From positions 124,001-188,000 of the forward strand of contig NZ_FMMP01000009.1 in assembly GCF_900095725.1 (NCBI RefSeq): a stretch of 64,000 nucleotides of DNA, given 5' to 3'. Within the stretch, counting starts at the first letter, position 1. Each line of letters opens with the position of its first letter. A program made the position numbers and the translations under genes. Below, one piece after another: positions 49,855-58,364 of the stretch. This DNA is from Cellulosilyticum sp. I15G10I2. Its GTDB lineage: Bacteria; Bacillota; Clostridia; Lachnospirales; Cellulosilyticaceae. The notes beneath the pieces were generated by a model. It was given only the letters and a program-made list of their open reading frames with translations, had not been told where the DNA came from and searched no databases.

Positions 49855-50109
49855 TTAGAATGCTTCTATGATCTCTTTCATTGCTAAGGCAGCTTCTTTT
49901 TCATCTGCACCTTCAACTATAAGTTTAATCGTTTCTCCTTGTTTTACATTAAGTGCCATAACATTTAATATTCTTTTTGCATCTGCTGTCTGACCTTCTT
50001 TTTCTATTTTTATTGTAGAAGAAAAAGTTACTGCTTTTTTTACTAGTTGACTTGCAGGTCTTGCATGAATTCCTGTTTCATTCTTGACTGTAATTACAAC
50101 CTGTTCCAT
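49855..50109 (-). CDS. ptsH: HPr-like phosphocarrier lacking the regulatory serine
   Basis: Phosphocarrier between enzyme I and EIIA. The 84-residue protein has GIHARPAS with His15, the phosphorylation site. At position 46, where Firmicutes HPr has the Ser phosphorylated by HPr kinase (AKSIM-like context), this protein has Arg (DAKRILNVMAL). It therefore cannot receive the Ser46 phosphate and should not act as a CcpA corepressor. It is the first gene of the PTS operon, so it may be dedicated to it. The start follows GAGGAGG. Confidence 0.93.
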   Translation of the reverse strand: MEQVVITVKNETGIHARPASQLVKKAVTFSSTIKIEKEGQTADAKRILNVMALNVKQGETIKLIVEGADEKEAALAMKEIIEAF

Positions 50110-50144
50110 TTAATACCTCCTCTAATCCATCTAAAATACGCCGA

Positions 50145-50199
50145 CAAAAAAGGCATAAACAATTACCATAAGTCTTGCTTAGTGGTAAAGTTTATGCCT
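50145..50199 (-). terminator. Leader terminator of the PTS operon, overlapping RAT
   Basis: Minus-strand AGGCATAAAC and GTTTATGCCT (arms of 10 bp), with inner TACC/GGTA pairing, followed by TTTTTT. The 5' arm lies within the RAT sequence, so forming one structure excludes the other. Confidence 0.9.
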
Positions 50200-50220
50200 G
50201 ATCTAATCAGTAACACACTT
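50187..50220 (-). promoter_or_regulatory. RAT antiterminator site of the PTS operon
   Basis: Minus-strand GTGTTACTGAT, TAG, ATCAGGCATAAAC matches the ribonucleic antiterminator pattern bound by LicT/GlcT proteins (GTGTTACTG...CAGGCA). It overlaps the terminator immediately downstream, and the matching antiterminator gene is second in the operon. Confidence 0.88.
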
Positions 50221-50237
50221 TATATTCCGTTAATTTT

Positions 50238-50266
50238 ATTATATAATTTGTATAGTTTTTTGTCAA
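50238..50266 (-). promoter_or_regulatory. PTS operon promoter
   Basis: Minus-strand TTGACA (50261-50266), 17 nt, TATAAT (50238-50243): both hexamers are exact SigA consensus. The start would be about 15 nt before the RAT. Confidence 0.9.
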
Positions 50267-50372
50267 CATCTAAATTTTTATAATTATTTTGCACAAAATT
50301 CACCAGGATGTTAACTCATTAACACCTATAGTAATTAATGAAAATCCTATCACCTATAATAACTTTCAGAAT

Positions 50373-52667
50373 TTATGCCTTATAGTAATTGATCAAACAA
50401 CCTGCTAAGATAATATTTCTCTCATCATCTGTTAAATCTGATAAGGTAAGTGTAAATTCAGTTATAGTATCTGAAATAACATAAGCCTTGATAGCTGATA
50501 TTTTCTCTTCAACAGCTTGTTTAATATGCGGTACGAAAATATAATCGCCATTCTTAAACTTTAATTCTTCATCTAAAGTAAAGGGTACCATACCCCAGTT
50601 AATAAGATTTGAACGATATCTCTTTGTTGCATATTCTTTAGCAATATTTGCCCATCCGCCAAGTACCTTTTGACAAGATGCCGCTTGTTCACGAGCTGAT
50701 CCATCCCCTGGCTTAACAGCATAAATCACGCTGCCTATCCCTGTTGTTTTTGCATCAATTGAACTAAATCCATCTAGCCCTTTAATACTGTCAAACACTG
50801 CTTTAACTTCTTCATTTACCTCAATTGGATCTTGTCCTTCAAGTCTTGCAAACTCAACCTTTTGTATTTCTTTTGCTCTTCCTACATAGCCTGGATCACG
50901 GCGTGATAATGTAAACTCTGCCAGTCTAAGAGGATTTGAACGGTAGCTTGAAGTTTCTCCTGATGGAATAAGTTCATCTGTTGTTGTAACTGCATCATGT
51001 ATTTCTGCTGCGACTTTTAATACAATATGATCTGTTAAATTAGACATTTTTGGCCAGTCAGTAATATTAGGACCAAACTTAAGCTCTGCTTCTGTGTCAG
51101 CTTTACCTACACCATTATAACAACGGGTTTCATAGATTTTGCTGTTAAAGTAATACTTAGGTTTTGTATAATCTGCATCGATATCTGCTGCTGATGTGAG
51201 GTAGCCGCCATTTATAGAAGTGGCAGCAATACTGCGTGCATCCATAAGTGCAACAGATGCAATTTGTCCATCACTAGGTTTAGATCCTTCACGGTTAAAG
51301 AAGTTTCTTGTAGAGTGCCTGATACTTAGTGAGTTATTTGGTGGTACATCCCCAGCTCCAAAACATGGTCCACAGAATGCTGTTCTAATCGTCGCTCCTG
51401 ATGCCATCAGTTTTGCAATCGAACCATTTTCAACAAGACTCATATAAGTTGGCTGACTTGATGGATAAACACTTAGTGCATACTCATCAAAACCAATAGA
51501 CTGCCCATTTAAAATGTCCGCAGCGTCACAAATGTTATCAAAAGTTCCTCCTGCACAACCTGCAATAACCCCTTGTTGTACGAGAAGTCTGCCGTTTTTA
51601 ATTTTATCTCTTAAAGTAAAGTTAACTTTAGCCTTTGCAAGCTGTGCTTTGGCTTCTTCTTCAACAGTACCTAATATATCATAAAGATTTGCATTTAACT
51701 CTTCTATTGTATACGTATTGCTTGGGTGGAATGGCAGTGCAATCATAGGTTTAATCTGAGATAAATCTACATAGATTACCCCATCATAATAAGCTACTTT
51801 GCCTGGTTTCAGCGCTTTATACGCTTCTTTTCTGCCATGTGCTTCAAAATATTCCCCTACCTTAGCATCTGTTTCCCATATAGATGAAAGACAAGTTGTT
51901 TCTGTTGTCATAACGTCGATACCATTTCTATACTCAACATTAAGTGCTAAGATACCATCTCCAACGAATTCCATTACTTTATTTTTTACATAGCCATTTT
52001 TAAATACTTCGCCAATAATAGCAAGCGCAACGTCCTGTGGCCCTACGCCTTTTTGTACCTTCCCTGTAAGGTACACGGCTACAACGCCCGGACGATTAAC
52101 ATCATACGTTTTAGATAAAAGCTGCTTAGCAAGCTCTCCGCCGCCTTCTCCTATAGCCATTGTCCCAAGTGCGCCATATCTTGTATGACTATCTGATCCT
52201 AAGATCATCTTGCCGCATCCACTCATCATCTCACGCATATATTGATGAATAACTGCCATATGTGCTGGTACATAAATCCCGCCATACTTTTTAGCTGCTG
52301 AAAGTCCAAACATATGATCATCTTCATTAATTGTTCCGCCTACTGCACAAAGACTGTTATGACAGTTAGTAAGCACATAAGGTATTGGAAACTCAGTAAG
52401 GCCACTGGCTCTAGCCGTCTGCACAATGCCTACATAAGTTATATCGTGAGATGCCATAGCATCAAATTTGATCTTAAGCTTGTCCATATCTTCTGATGTA
52501 TTATGAGCTTCTAAAATACTATAAGCTATTGTATTTTTTACTGCTTCATCTTTTGATGGTACACTTTCACCTAATTTTTGTTTAAGTACCTTCGGAGCAT
52601 CTAAGCTGTCTGGAATAAGTTCTCTTCCATCAACAAGGTAAGCTCCTCCTTCAAATAATTTAATCAC
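50373..52667 (-). CDS. Aconitase-family hydratase
   Basis: A 764-residue [4Fe-4S] dehydratase of the aconitase superfamily, probably aconitate hydratase. The cluster cysteines are in the segments [27 protein letters not shown] and [10 protein letters not shown], with [12 protein letters not shown] and a C-terminal swivel domain ([15 protein letters not shown]). It differs in order and motifs from E. coli AcnA/AcnB, resembling the form found in many clostridia. The start is GTG after AGGAGGAA. It is a single gene; the substrate assignment is inferred. Confidence 0.88.
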   Translation of the reverse strand: MIKLFEGGAYLVDGRELIPDSLDAPKVLKQKLGESVPSKDEAVKNTIAYSILEAHNTSEDMDKLKIKFDAMASHDITYVGIVQTARASGLTEFPIPYVLTNCHNSLCAVGGTINEDDHMFGLSAAKKYGGIYVPAHMAVIHQYMREMMSGCGKMILGSDSHTRYGALGTMAIGEGGGELAKQLLSKTYDVNRPGVVAVYLTGKVQKGVGPQDVALAIIGEVFKNGYVKNKVMEFVGDGILALNVEYRNGIDVMTTETTCLSSIWETDAKVGEYFEAHGRKEAYKALKPGKVAYYDGVIYVDLSQIKPMIALPFHPSNTYTIEELNANLYDILGTVEEEAKAQLAKAKVNFTLRDKIKNGRLLVQQGVIAGCAGGTFDNICDAADILNGQSIGFDEYALSVYPSSQPTYMSLVENGSIAKLMASGATIRTAFCGPCFGAGDVPPNNSLSIRHSTRNFFNREGSKPSDGQIASVALMDARSIAATSINGGYLTSAADIDADYTKPKYYFNSKIYETRCYNGVGKADTEAELKFGPNITDWPKMSNLTDHIVLKVAAEIHDAVTTTDELIPSGETSSYRSNPLRLAEFTLSRRDPGYVGRAKEIQKVEFARLEGQDPIEVNEEVKAVFDSIKGLDGFSSIDAKTTGIGSVIYAVKPGDGSAREQAASCQKVLGGWANIAKEYATKRYRSNLINWGMVPFTLDEELKFKNGDYIFVPHIKQAVEEKISAIKAYVISDTITEFTLTLSDLTDDERNIILAGCLINYYKA

Positions 52668-53137
52668 TCTTTATTCCTCCTTCAAATATATATTAAATAA
52701 TTTATTTAAACTAAAGCATTCTTGGCGTGATTCGTTATAACATACCTTTTGATTATAACATAATTTTTGATTTTGTCCTATATCTGACTTGCAATTTCCT
52801 GAAATATACTGAATAATTATTAATTGTGCTGATTAAATATTAAGACTTTGCTTCACGTCCGCCAAGGGGGAGGATAGCTATCTTTCTCCGCTCCGTCACA
52901 TGTATCCAAGTCGCGTCTAAAGATACTATCCTCCCCCTCGGCTATTTGTAGATGCGTTATGATTTTTTAAGAAAACTTCTATACTATAGATTGATTTTAT
53001 ACTAATAGCTCAAATTTAAAACTAAGTGACTTGAGCTTATAATATTGTTATACTTAAGTAAAAGAAGAAACTTCTTACCTTGAGTATAACTTAGCCTTTC
53101 TGCTTAAGAAGTTATATGTAAAATCGTGAGGTGTCAT
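52668..53137. other. Intergenic region with one hairpin element
   Basis: No gene is visible in this 470-bp gap. It holds the upstream region of the hydratase, hairpin copy H2, and, before the acetyltransferase gene, a short inverted repeat (AAGAAGAAACTTCTTA near 53063). Confidence 0.6.
52857..52946 (+). repeat. Hairpin element H, complete copy H2
   Basis: Arms 52862-52885 (CCAAGGGGGAGGATAGCTAT...) and 52919-52941 (its complement ending TATCCTCCCCCTCGG) pair almost fully with one bulged C. GTCCGC lies at the left end, CTCGGCTA at the right. The loop CTCCGCTCCGTCACATGTATCC, AAGTCGCG is related to the loop of H1 and H3. The stem sequence is unlike that of H1. Confidence 0.72.
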
Positions 53138-53614
53138 ATGCTTGAGTTAATACCTGTATGCAATGAAAACATGCACTACTATTCTGATTTTAAAAAATAC
53201 TACGATGACTATTTAAAAGACTACCAATCTAGGATTCATCCCCACAACTATAATGAGTATAGTGATCTAATAAGCAAAGGTTTATTATCTTGGAAATATA
53301 TTGTGTATAACAAACAATATGTCGGAAGCATATGGTTAGAAAAAGAAACACATGAAATGTCTGCTATTCTGGGAATATTTATATGTAATCCAATCTATAG
53401 AAATCTAGGCGTTGGACAAAAAATTATTCCTCAATTTATAAACGAAAGCAGAAAGACAATGGATTTTACCAAAGTTGAGCTCCACGTAAGATCAAATAAC
53501 ACAAGAGCTTTAAATTGTTATCGCAAGTGTGGTTTTATAGAAACAAAATGTTATGTTAATAACAAAGGTATTCCAGTAATACAGATGTACTATAATAACT
53601 CTATTTCTTGCTAA
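53138..53614 (+). CDS. GNAT-family N-acetyltransferase
   Basis: A 158-residue acetyl-CoA-dependent transferase. The fold signature is GIFICNPIYRNLGVGQKIIPQF (motif A, R/N-x-x-G-x-G/L), followed by KVELHVRSNNTRALNCYRKCGF (motif B). The substrate is unknown. The start ATG lies 4-5 nt after GTGAGGTG; a GTG 12 nt upstream is an alternative. It is followed 49 nt later by the acyltransferase gene. Confidence 0.88.
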   Translation: MLELIPVCNENMHYYSDFKKYYDDYLKDYQSRIHPHNYNEYSDLISKGLLSWKYIVYNKQYVGSIWLEKETHEMSAILGIFICNPIYRNLGVGQKIIPQFINESRKTMDFTKVELHVRSNNTRALNCYRKCGFIETKCYVNNKGIPVIQMYYNNSISC

Positions 53615-53663
53615 TAAAGGTTAAAATACCTATTTTTTTACGTTTTTGCAAAGGGAGATTGAT

Positions 53664-54845
53664 ATGGAAACAAAAAGAGCTTATTACCTAGATCATTTAA
53701 AGATTTTCTTAACTGTACTTGTAATTGTGCATCATGTAGGGCAGGCCTATGGTCCAACAGGAGGATTTTGGCAATATAAAAGCAGCTTAAATGAAAGCGC
53801 CCAATGGCTAGGAAGTTTTTTTGCTGTTAATGCATCTTTTTTTATGGGTTTATTTTTTATGCTATCCGGCTATTTTATACCGGCTTCTTATGACAGAAAA
53901 GGTTTTAAATTATTCATAAATGATAAAATATATCGGCTAGGTATTCCTACGTTATTTGCAGCTTTTGTTATTATTCCTTGTCAAATGTATTTCTACTATA
54001 GTCTTTACAGCGGCAATGCTGCTATGCATTTTTTTCAGTACTACCTACAGATTTATTTAGGTATAGGCGGTCAACCTGTAGGATTTATCTCAAGTATAGG
54101 CTGGCCTGAACTTAACTTTGGTCATGCATGGTTTATAGAGCAGCTACTCGTTTATAGCATTGTATATGCTGTCATTAGAAAAATTTTGCCTATAAAAGCA
54201 TATTGGACTGCAAAAAAAGCATTTAACATGCTTCACATACTCATCTTGGCATTATGCATTGCTCTAGGCACTTTATTCGTACGCATGTTTTATCCTATCG
54301 ATACTTGGATTGGCATACTTGGTTTTATCCAAGCAGAACCTGCACATCTGCCTCAGTATGTCATCTTATTTCTAGTAGGCATTTATGCCTTCAGGAACGA
54401 TTTATTTATACAATGTAATAAAAAAACAGGCTATCTTGCATTGACATTAGGCTTAAGCATGGCAGCAGTTATTTATTGCATGCCTTTACTACCTCATTCC
54501 ATCACCGCTGCCCTATATGCAGGCTGGGCATGGTATGAATCTTTTATGGCTGTTTTTATATCCTGGGGATTAATAGTTTTCTTTAGAGAAAAAACAAATA
54601 AAAGTTCTATCCTATTAAAAAAACTGTCAGAAAGCTCCTTTATTGCTTACATTCTACATTATCCCATAGTACTAACGATTCAATATAGCTTGGACAAAAT
54701 TAATTTAGGAAGTGCTACAGCTAAATTTCTAACAGTAAGCATAATCTCAGTTCTTATTACTTATAGCATAAGCTTTCTCATAAAAATCCAAATGAAAAAT
54801 CTACTTTCTATAAAAAACACTACCTCTATAAAAGATCCCGTTTGA
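53664..54845 (+). CDS. Acyltransferase 3-family membrane protein
   Basis: A 393-residue protein with about ten transmembrane helices. It opens with RAYYLDHLKIFLTVLVIVHHVGQ, the usual start of acyltransferase family 3 with the catalytic His in VHHVG, and has an RxxR-like cytoplasmic loop. Members O-acetylate surface polysaccharides or similar acceptors; the acceptor is unknown. The start follows AAGGGAG; a TTG 18 nt upstream is rejected. Confidence 0.87.
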   Translation: METKRAYYLDHLKIFLTVLVIVHHVGQAYGPTGGFWQYKSSLNESAQWLGSFFAVNASFFMGLFFMLSGYFIPASYDRKGFKLFINDKIYRLGIPTLFAAFVIIPCQMYFYYSLYSGNAAMHFFQYYLQIYLGIGGQPVGFISSIGWPELNFGHAWFIEQLLVYSIVYAVIRKILPIKAYWTAKKAFNMLHILILALCIALGTLFVRMFYPIDTWIGILGFIQAEPAHLPQYVILFLVGIYAFRNDLFIQCNKKTGYLALTLGLSMAAVIYCMPLLPHSITAALYAGWAWYESFMAVFISWGLIVFFREKTNKSSILLKKLSESSFIAYILHYPIVLTIQYSLDKINLGSATAKFLTVSIISVLITYSISFLIKIQMKNLLSIKNTTSIKDPV

Positions 54846-55026
54846 CATCAAACTTCTAATAACTCTGTTTGAAATGTTAAGTTTAGTTGACAAACTTCCA
54901 TTTTTGCTTGATAGAAAAGGTTTTGCTGCTCAGTCAGCTTTACAACGTAAGTTATGATTATCTTATTAGTGGAAGTCCTATTAGTGGAGATGTTACTAGT
55001 GTAGAATAAACATCATTATAGGCATA

Positions 55027-55107
55027 AAAGAAGAGCATAGTCCCCAAATACTTCTTAAGTATATCGACATACCAAGAGGAATTTGCTGACTATGCTCTTT
55101 TCTTTTT
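55027..55107. terminator. Terminator-like hairpin with branched loop
   Basis: AAGAGCATAGTC (55031) and GACTATGCTCTT (55088) pair over 12 bp and are flanked by A- and T-rich tracts. The 45-nt loop contains a second hairpin (ATACTT-CTT-AAGTAT). It can terminate the acyltransferase transcript and possibly the minus-strand gene. Confidence 0.75.
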
Positions 55108-55159
55108 ATTCTTAATAAAACACTCTTAGAACGCCTGAGCAGTTATAAGTAAATTTACA

Positions 55160-55255
55160 AAACCTAGCGAGGGCAGGGATAATTTTCGCCGCGACTCGGG
55201 TTTGGCTGTGGGTAGGCGGGAGCGGAGAAAATTATCCCTGCCCTCGCGGACCTTT
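55160..55255 (-). repeat. Hairpin element H, complete copy H3
   Basis: Arms 55167-55190 and 55224-55247 pair over 24 bp with one mismatch (GCGAGGGCAGGGATAATTTT...). Read on the minus strand it has the flanks GGTCCGC and CTCGCTAGG and the loop CTCCCGCCTACCCAC, GCCAAACCCGAGTC. It is the best-conserved loop match to H1, with an entirely different stem. Confidence 0.78.
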
Positions 55256-55276
55256 TACAACCGCTTTACTTCCAAC

Positions 55277-56761
55277 CTATAGCTTATAAATATACTTCAA
55301 TATCCCCTTAGGCATCTCAATATTAGACCTACTATATCTAACTCTCTCTAAGAAGTCTAATACCTTCTCAGCCTTAATATCCATATTAAATAAAGTAAAT
55401 AACCTAAGCTCTAAAAGCGTAAGATAAATATCCTGCTCTTTTTCCCATTGTTCAAAGGTCAAAATATTTCTATATAATGCATCTATTACAATATTCATGA
55501 TCCTTATAATCTGTTCTACTACGTTGTCATATAAAAGTTCTACTGAATTAACTTGTATAAAAATATTCACAAATTGAATCATCAACGTATCTAAAATACA
55601 TTGCGTCTCTTCCATAGTAAAATTAGAGCTCAATCTATTAGATGCAATCTTACAATATATCTTTTCAATATAATACTGGATATAGTTCTCAAAATCCTCA
55701 ACATTATTATCTAGTTCTATCTCAAAAAGCACTCTAAAAAACAAGCTCCATTGAAATTGGTCATTAATACACTCTTTAATATGACTACCAAGGAGACTCG
55801 TACATTCATTTTGAAAAATCGGCTCTCTTTCAAATACTATTTGCTCTTTAAAATCAATCTTACTTTGATCTATCTTTCTTAACCTCTCAAATCCCAAGAT
55901 CAAGTTATTACTATAATTTTCTATATCATTGCCAAGAGCATGTCTAAATACGTATTTAACGATTGCTTCACAAGACTTTCTAAAATCTACTAATACCCCT
56001 ATACTATCTTTAATACGGACTGCAAAAATATCATAAATGATTTTTGAAAGCAGATTCTCCAACTGCTCTTCTTTTTTATCCAAAGAAGTCGTATCTCCCA
56101 TATCAAATTGATTTGAAATAAGTAGAAGTTGCTGATCAATAGTTGTTAAACTGTTTTTAATAGCCTTCATAATATCTTTGTAGAAAGCATCAGCTATTAC
56201 ATAATTATAGTTTTTATAAATTATTTTATGCTCAATCTCGCTCCAAAAAATATTTACCAATGACTTAATTTGAATTTCAAAATTAATGGGTCTTTGGCCC
56301 CCCCAATATTTTCCATCAATCCGATACATCTTTATACCATTTTTTTGTTCTTTTGGCTGCTTACTTCCTAAATCAAGCATAATATTAGGATTACAAGCAC
56401 TATAGTAATAATCTTCGATATCTTCTACCTTTTCATTAAAATATTTCTTTAGAAACTTATAAATTTCTGTTTCATCCTGAATAAATCTGCACTCTAATCT
56501 TAACCCTATAATATCTGGAATGTTATCAAATAATTTTTCTTTAGTATCATATTTTTGATAATAATCATTTCTAATAATTTTTTCTTTCAAACTTTTTTTA
56601 GACTTCACTCTAGAATTTATGTTGATATAACCCTTATTGGCAGTATATAAAAGTTCTTCAAAAAAGACTTCTAACTCCTTACTCACTTGATCTAAGCTTT
56701 CTTTTCTGTCTTCGAGTGAACTTAATATCTCTTCTATAAAAGCAAATAGCTTTAGTTCCAT
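55277..56761 (-). CDS. RelA/SpoT-fold nucleotidyltransferase-like protein
   Basis: A 494-residue soluble protein. The N-terminal 190 residues match the (p)ppGpp synthetase fold: SRVKSKKSLKEKI (R51, K53, ATP-binding pattern), NIPDIIGLRLECRF (D83) and FEIQIKSLVNIFWSEIEHKI (E162). No N-terminal hydrolase domain is present. The G-loop, normally NGYRS, reads NGIKM, so the stacking Tyr is missing. The last 270 residues are helical and unrecognised. It starts after AAGGAGG at 13 nt. Whether it makes an alarmone is open. Confidence 0.75.
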   Translation of the reverse strand: MELKLFAFIEEILSSLEDRKESLDQVSKELEVFFEELLYTANKGYININSRVKSKKSLKEKIIRNDYYQKYDTKEKLFDNIPDIIGLRLECRFIQDETEIYKFLKKYFNEKVEDIEDYYYSACNPNIMLDLGSKQPKEQKNGIKMYRIDGKYWGGQRPINFEIQIKSLVNIFWSEIEHKIIYKNYNYVIADAFYKDIMKAIKNSLTTIDQQLLLISNQFDMGDTTSLDKKEEQLENLLSKIIYDIFAVRIKDSIGVLVDFRKSCEAIVKYVFRHALGNDIENYSNNLILGFERLRKIDQSKIDFKEQIVFEREPIFQNECTSLLGSHIKECINDQFQWSLFFRVLFEIELDNNVEDFENYIQYYIEKIYCKIASNRLSSNFTMEETQCILDTLMIQFVNIFIQVNSVELLYDNVVEQIIRIMNIVIDALYRNILTFEQWEKEQDIYLTLLELRLFTLFNMDIKAEKVLDFLERVRYSRSNIEMPKGILKYIYKL

Positions 56762-56890
56762 ATATTATTCTTGTCCTCCTTACCCCTTACTTCTCTATCT
56801 CTATCTGGTACGCATCTTTTTAAGTATAGCACACAATTGCGAAGATATGATATAGCTTTATCAACTATACTATCACGGTTTGTACACACA

Positions 56891-56923
56891 AAAAAAAGAC
56901 CTCAACTTAATAGGTCTTTTTTT
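56891..56923 (-). terminator. Terminator after the AbrB-type gene
   Basis: AAAAAAAGACCT and AGGTCTTTTTTT pair perfectly around a 9-nt loop, 6-38 nt past the AbrB-type stop codon on the minus strand. It separates that gene from the RelA/SpoT-like gene. Confidence 0.92.
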
Positions 56924-56928
56924 CTCAT

Positions 56929-57192
56929 CTATTCTGTAACTTTAAATCCTGCAATTCTTGCAATTTCCAATATAGTCTTTTTAGATATTTTTTTACCTTT
57001 ATAATCTATAAGATCTTCCATACTGCCGTTAAAAATATCCGCTGGCTCATATTTTTTAAGTATAATTCTATCTTCATCTACAAAGATCTCTAAAGCATCT
57101 TTTTCGTTAATGTCTAAATTTCTCCTTAATTCGATAGGTAATACCACACGCCCTAATTCATCTACTTTCCTTACAACACCTGTTGATTTCAC
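56929..57192 (-). CDS. abrB: AbrB-type transition-state regulator
   Basis: A DNA-binding regulator of the AbrB/SpoVT family. The N-terminal swapped-hairpin domain is complete: STGVVRKVDELGRVVLPIELRR, followed by NEKDALEIFVDEDRIILKKYEP, close to Bacillus AbrB. About 87 residues. The start is GTG 6 nt after AAGGGAGAGG, which gives an N-terminus aligned with AbrB; longer starts are rejected. A Spo0A box lies about 150 bp upstream. Confidence 0.92.
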   Translation of the reverse strand: MKSTGVVRKVDELGRVVLPIELRRNLDINEKDALEIFVDEDRIILKKYEPADIFNGSMEDLIDYKGKKISKKTILEIARIAGFKVTE

Positions 57193-57783
57193 TAATATCC
57201 TCTCCCTTTTAACTATTTCTCTCAATTTTTTCCACCCAACAATAATTATAAAGTACCATAATTAGCAATAAAAGTCAATTATCTTATGACATCTTTTTAG
57301 ACTTTTTGAAAAAATCATGCTATTTTATTATATAATATTTGTCGAATAATGAAATTGTGCAAGTTTTTTATAATTTTATTGTAGAAAATTATGTTTTTTA
57401 ACATATATGCCCTTTTTTTGAATTTACATTTTTGTTATTCATTTCCATGCCTTAATAGTAGTACTGATACGCCTTTTGTTATGAAAATGAAAAGGAAACT
57501 TACTATATACTTCTTTAATTATGCTTTATATCAAATAAAAAGCGTACATGTTATGAAGTTTTGCGCATATATTTATAAAGACAACCCTTACTGTTTCTTC
57601 TATTATAATTGAAAACTCAGTATATGCTTTTGCGCTCACTATATATAGAGATACAACATATATACTTGATTTACTCATTACAATAATGTTGTTGCTCAGA
57701 GTGATTTCAAATTAATAACATAGTGAATAAGTTAAACTTTAGAATATGAAATCTATAAACACTTATTTTACAAGGAGGCCTTT
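57193..57783. other. Long AT-rich intergenic region upstream of abrB and spmA
   Basis: A 591-bp gap between divergent genes. It holds an exact Spo0A box and candidate promoters for the regulator. A 73-codon frame near 57391 has no ribosome binding site and an unusual composition, so it is not called. Confidence 0.5.
57338..57346 (+). promoter_or_regulatory. Spo0A box
   Basis: TTTGTCGAA matches the Spo0A consensus exactly. It lies about 146-154 nt before the abrB-type start. In Bacillus subtilis Spo0A represses abrB from similar sites; that is the suggested parallel. Confidence 0.6.
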
Positions 57784-58362
57784 ATGTTAAATTACTTATG
57801 GAGTTTTATGGTTATCTTTTCTATATTGATTTCAGGTTTTAAAGGTGGTATGCAAGAAGTAACCACTGCAGCACTGACCTCATCCCAAGATGCTGTTCAG
57901 TTGTGTATAAAAATGGGAGGCATCGTTGCCCTATGGATGGGGATTATGCGTATTGCAGAAAAAGCAAAGTTGATAGATGCACTTGCACGGAAGATGACAC
58001 CACTGCTAGACTTCTTATTTCCAGAAGTTCCCAAAGAACATGCTGCCAGAAAATACATAGCAACAAATCTTATCGCTAACTTTTTAGGCCTTGGCTGGGC
58101 TGCGACTCCCCCAGGACTTAAGGCAATGATAGAACTTCAAAAACTTAATAAAACAAAACATCTTGCAAGTCATTCTATGTGTATGTTCTTAATTATAAAC
58201 ATCTCCTCTGTACAGCTTATCTCTATTAACATGATCTCTTATAGAGCTTCTTATGGTTCATCTAATCCCACTGAAATTATCGCCCCTTGTATTATGGCCA
58301 CACTAATTTCTACCCTAACAGCTATTTCTTTTGCAAAAATTATGTACAGAAAGGAAAGATAA
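57784..58362 (+). CDS. spmA: Spore maturation protein A
   Basis: A membrane protein needed for spore core dehydration. The 192 residues have the nucleoside-recognition (Gate) domain: GAVQLCIKMGGIVALWMGIMRI-like DAVQLCIKMGGIVALW, a second hydrophobic region, and NLIANFLGLGWAATPPGLKAM. It starts after AAGGAGG and is followed directly by its partner spmB. Forespore or mother-cell expression is inferred; no sigma site is assigned. Confidence 0.93.
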   Translation: MLNYLWSFMVIFSILISGFKGGMQEVTTAALTSSQDAVQLCIKMGGIVALWMGIMRIAEKAKLIDALARKMTPLLDFLFPEVPKEHAARKYIATNLIANFLGLGWAATPPGLKAMIELQKLNKTKHLASHSMCMFLIINISSVQLISINMISYRASYGSSNPTEIIAPCIMATLISTLTAISFAKIMYRKER

Positions 58363-58364
58363 AA

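Larger units (their letters stand above)
54846..55276. other. Intergenic region with terminator, hairpin element and short tandem repeat
   Basis: No gene is visible in this 431-bp gap. It holds a TTGACA at about 54890, a three-unit imperfect 15-nt repeat (TATTAGTGGA, TATTAGTGGA, TACTAGTGTA) near 54970-55010, a terminator and hairpin element H3. Confidence 0.6.

Noticed and set aside
55277-57192. RelA/SpoT-like gene plus AbrB gene as a toxin-antitoxin pair
   Set aside because: The AbrB-type protein matches the transition-state regulator AbrB over its length, and a strong terminator separates the two genes.
57391-57612. A 73-codon frame between abrB and spmA
   Set aside because: Rich in Phe, Tyr and Cys from AT-rich DNA, no ribosome binding site, and it crosses the regulatory gap.
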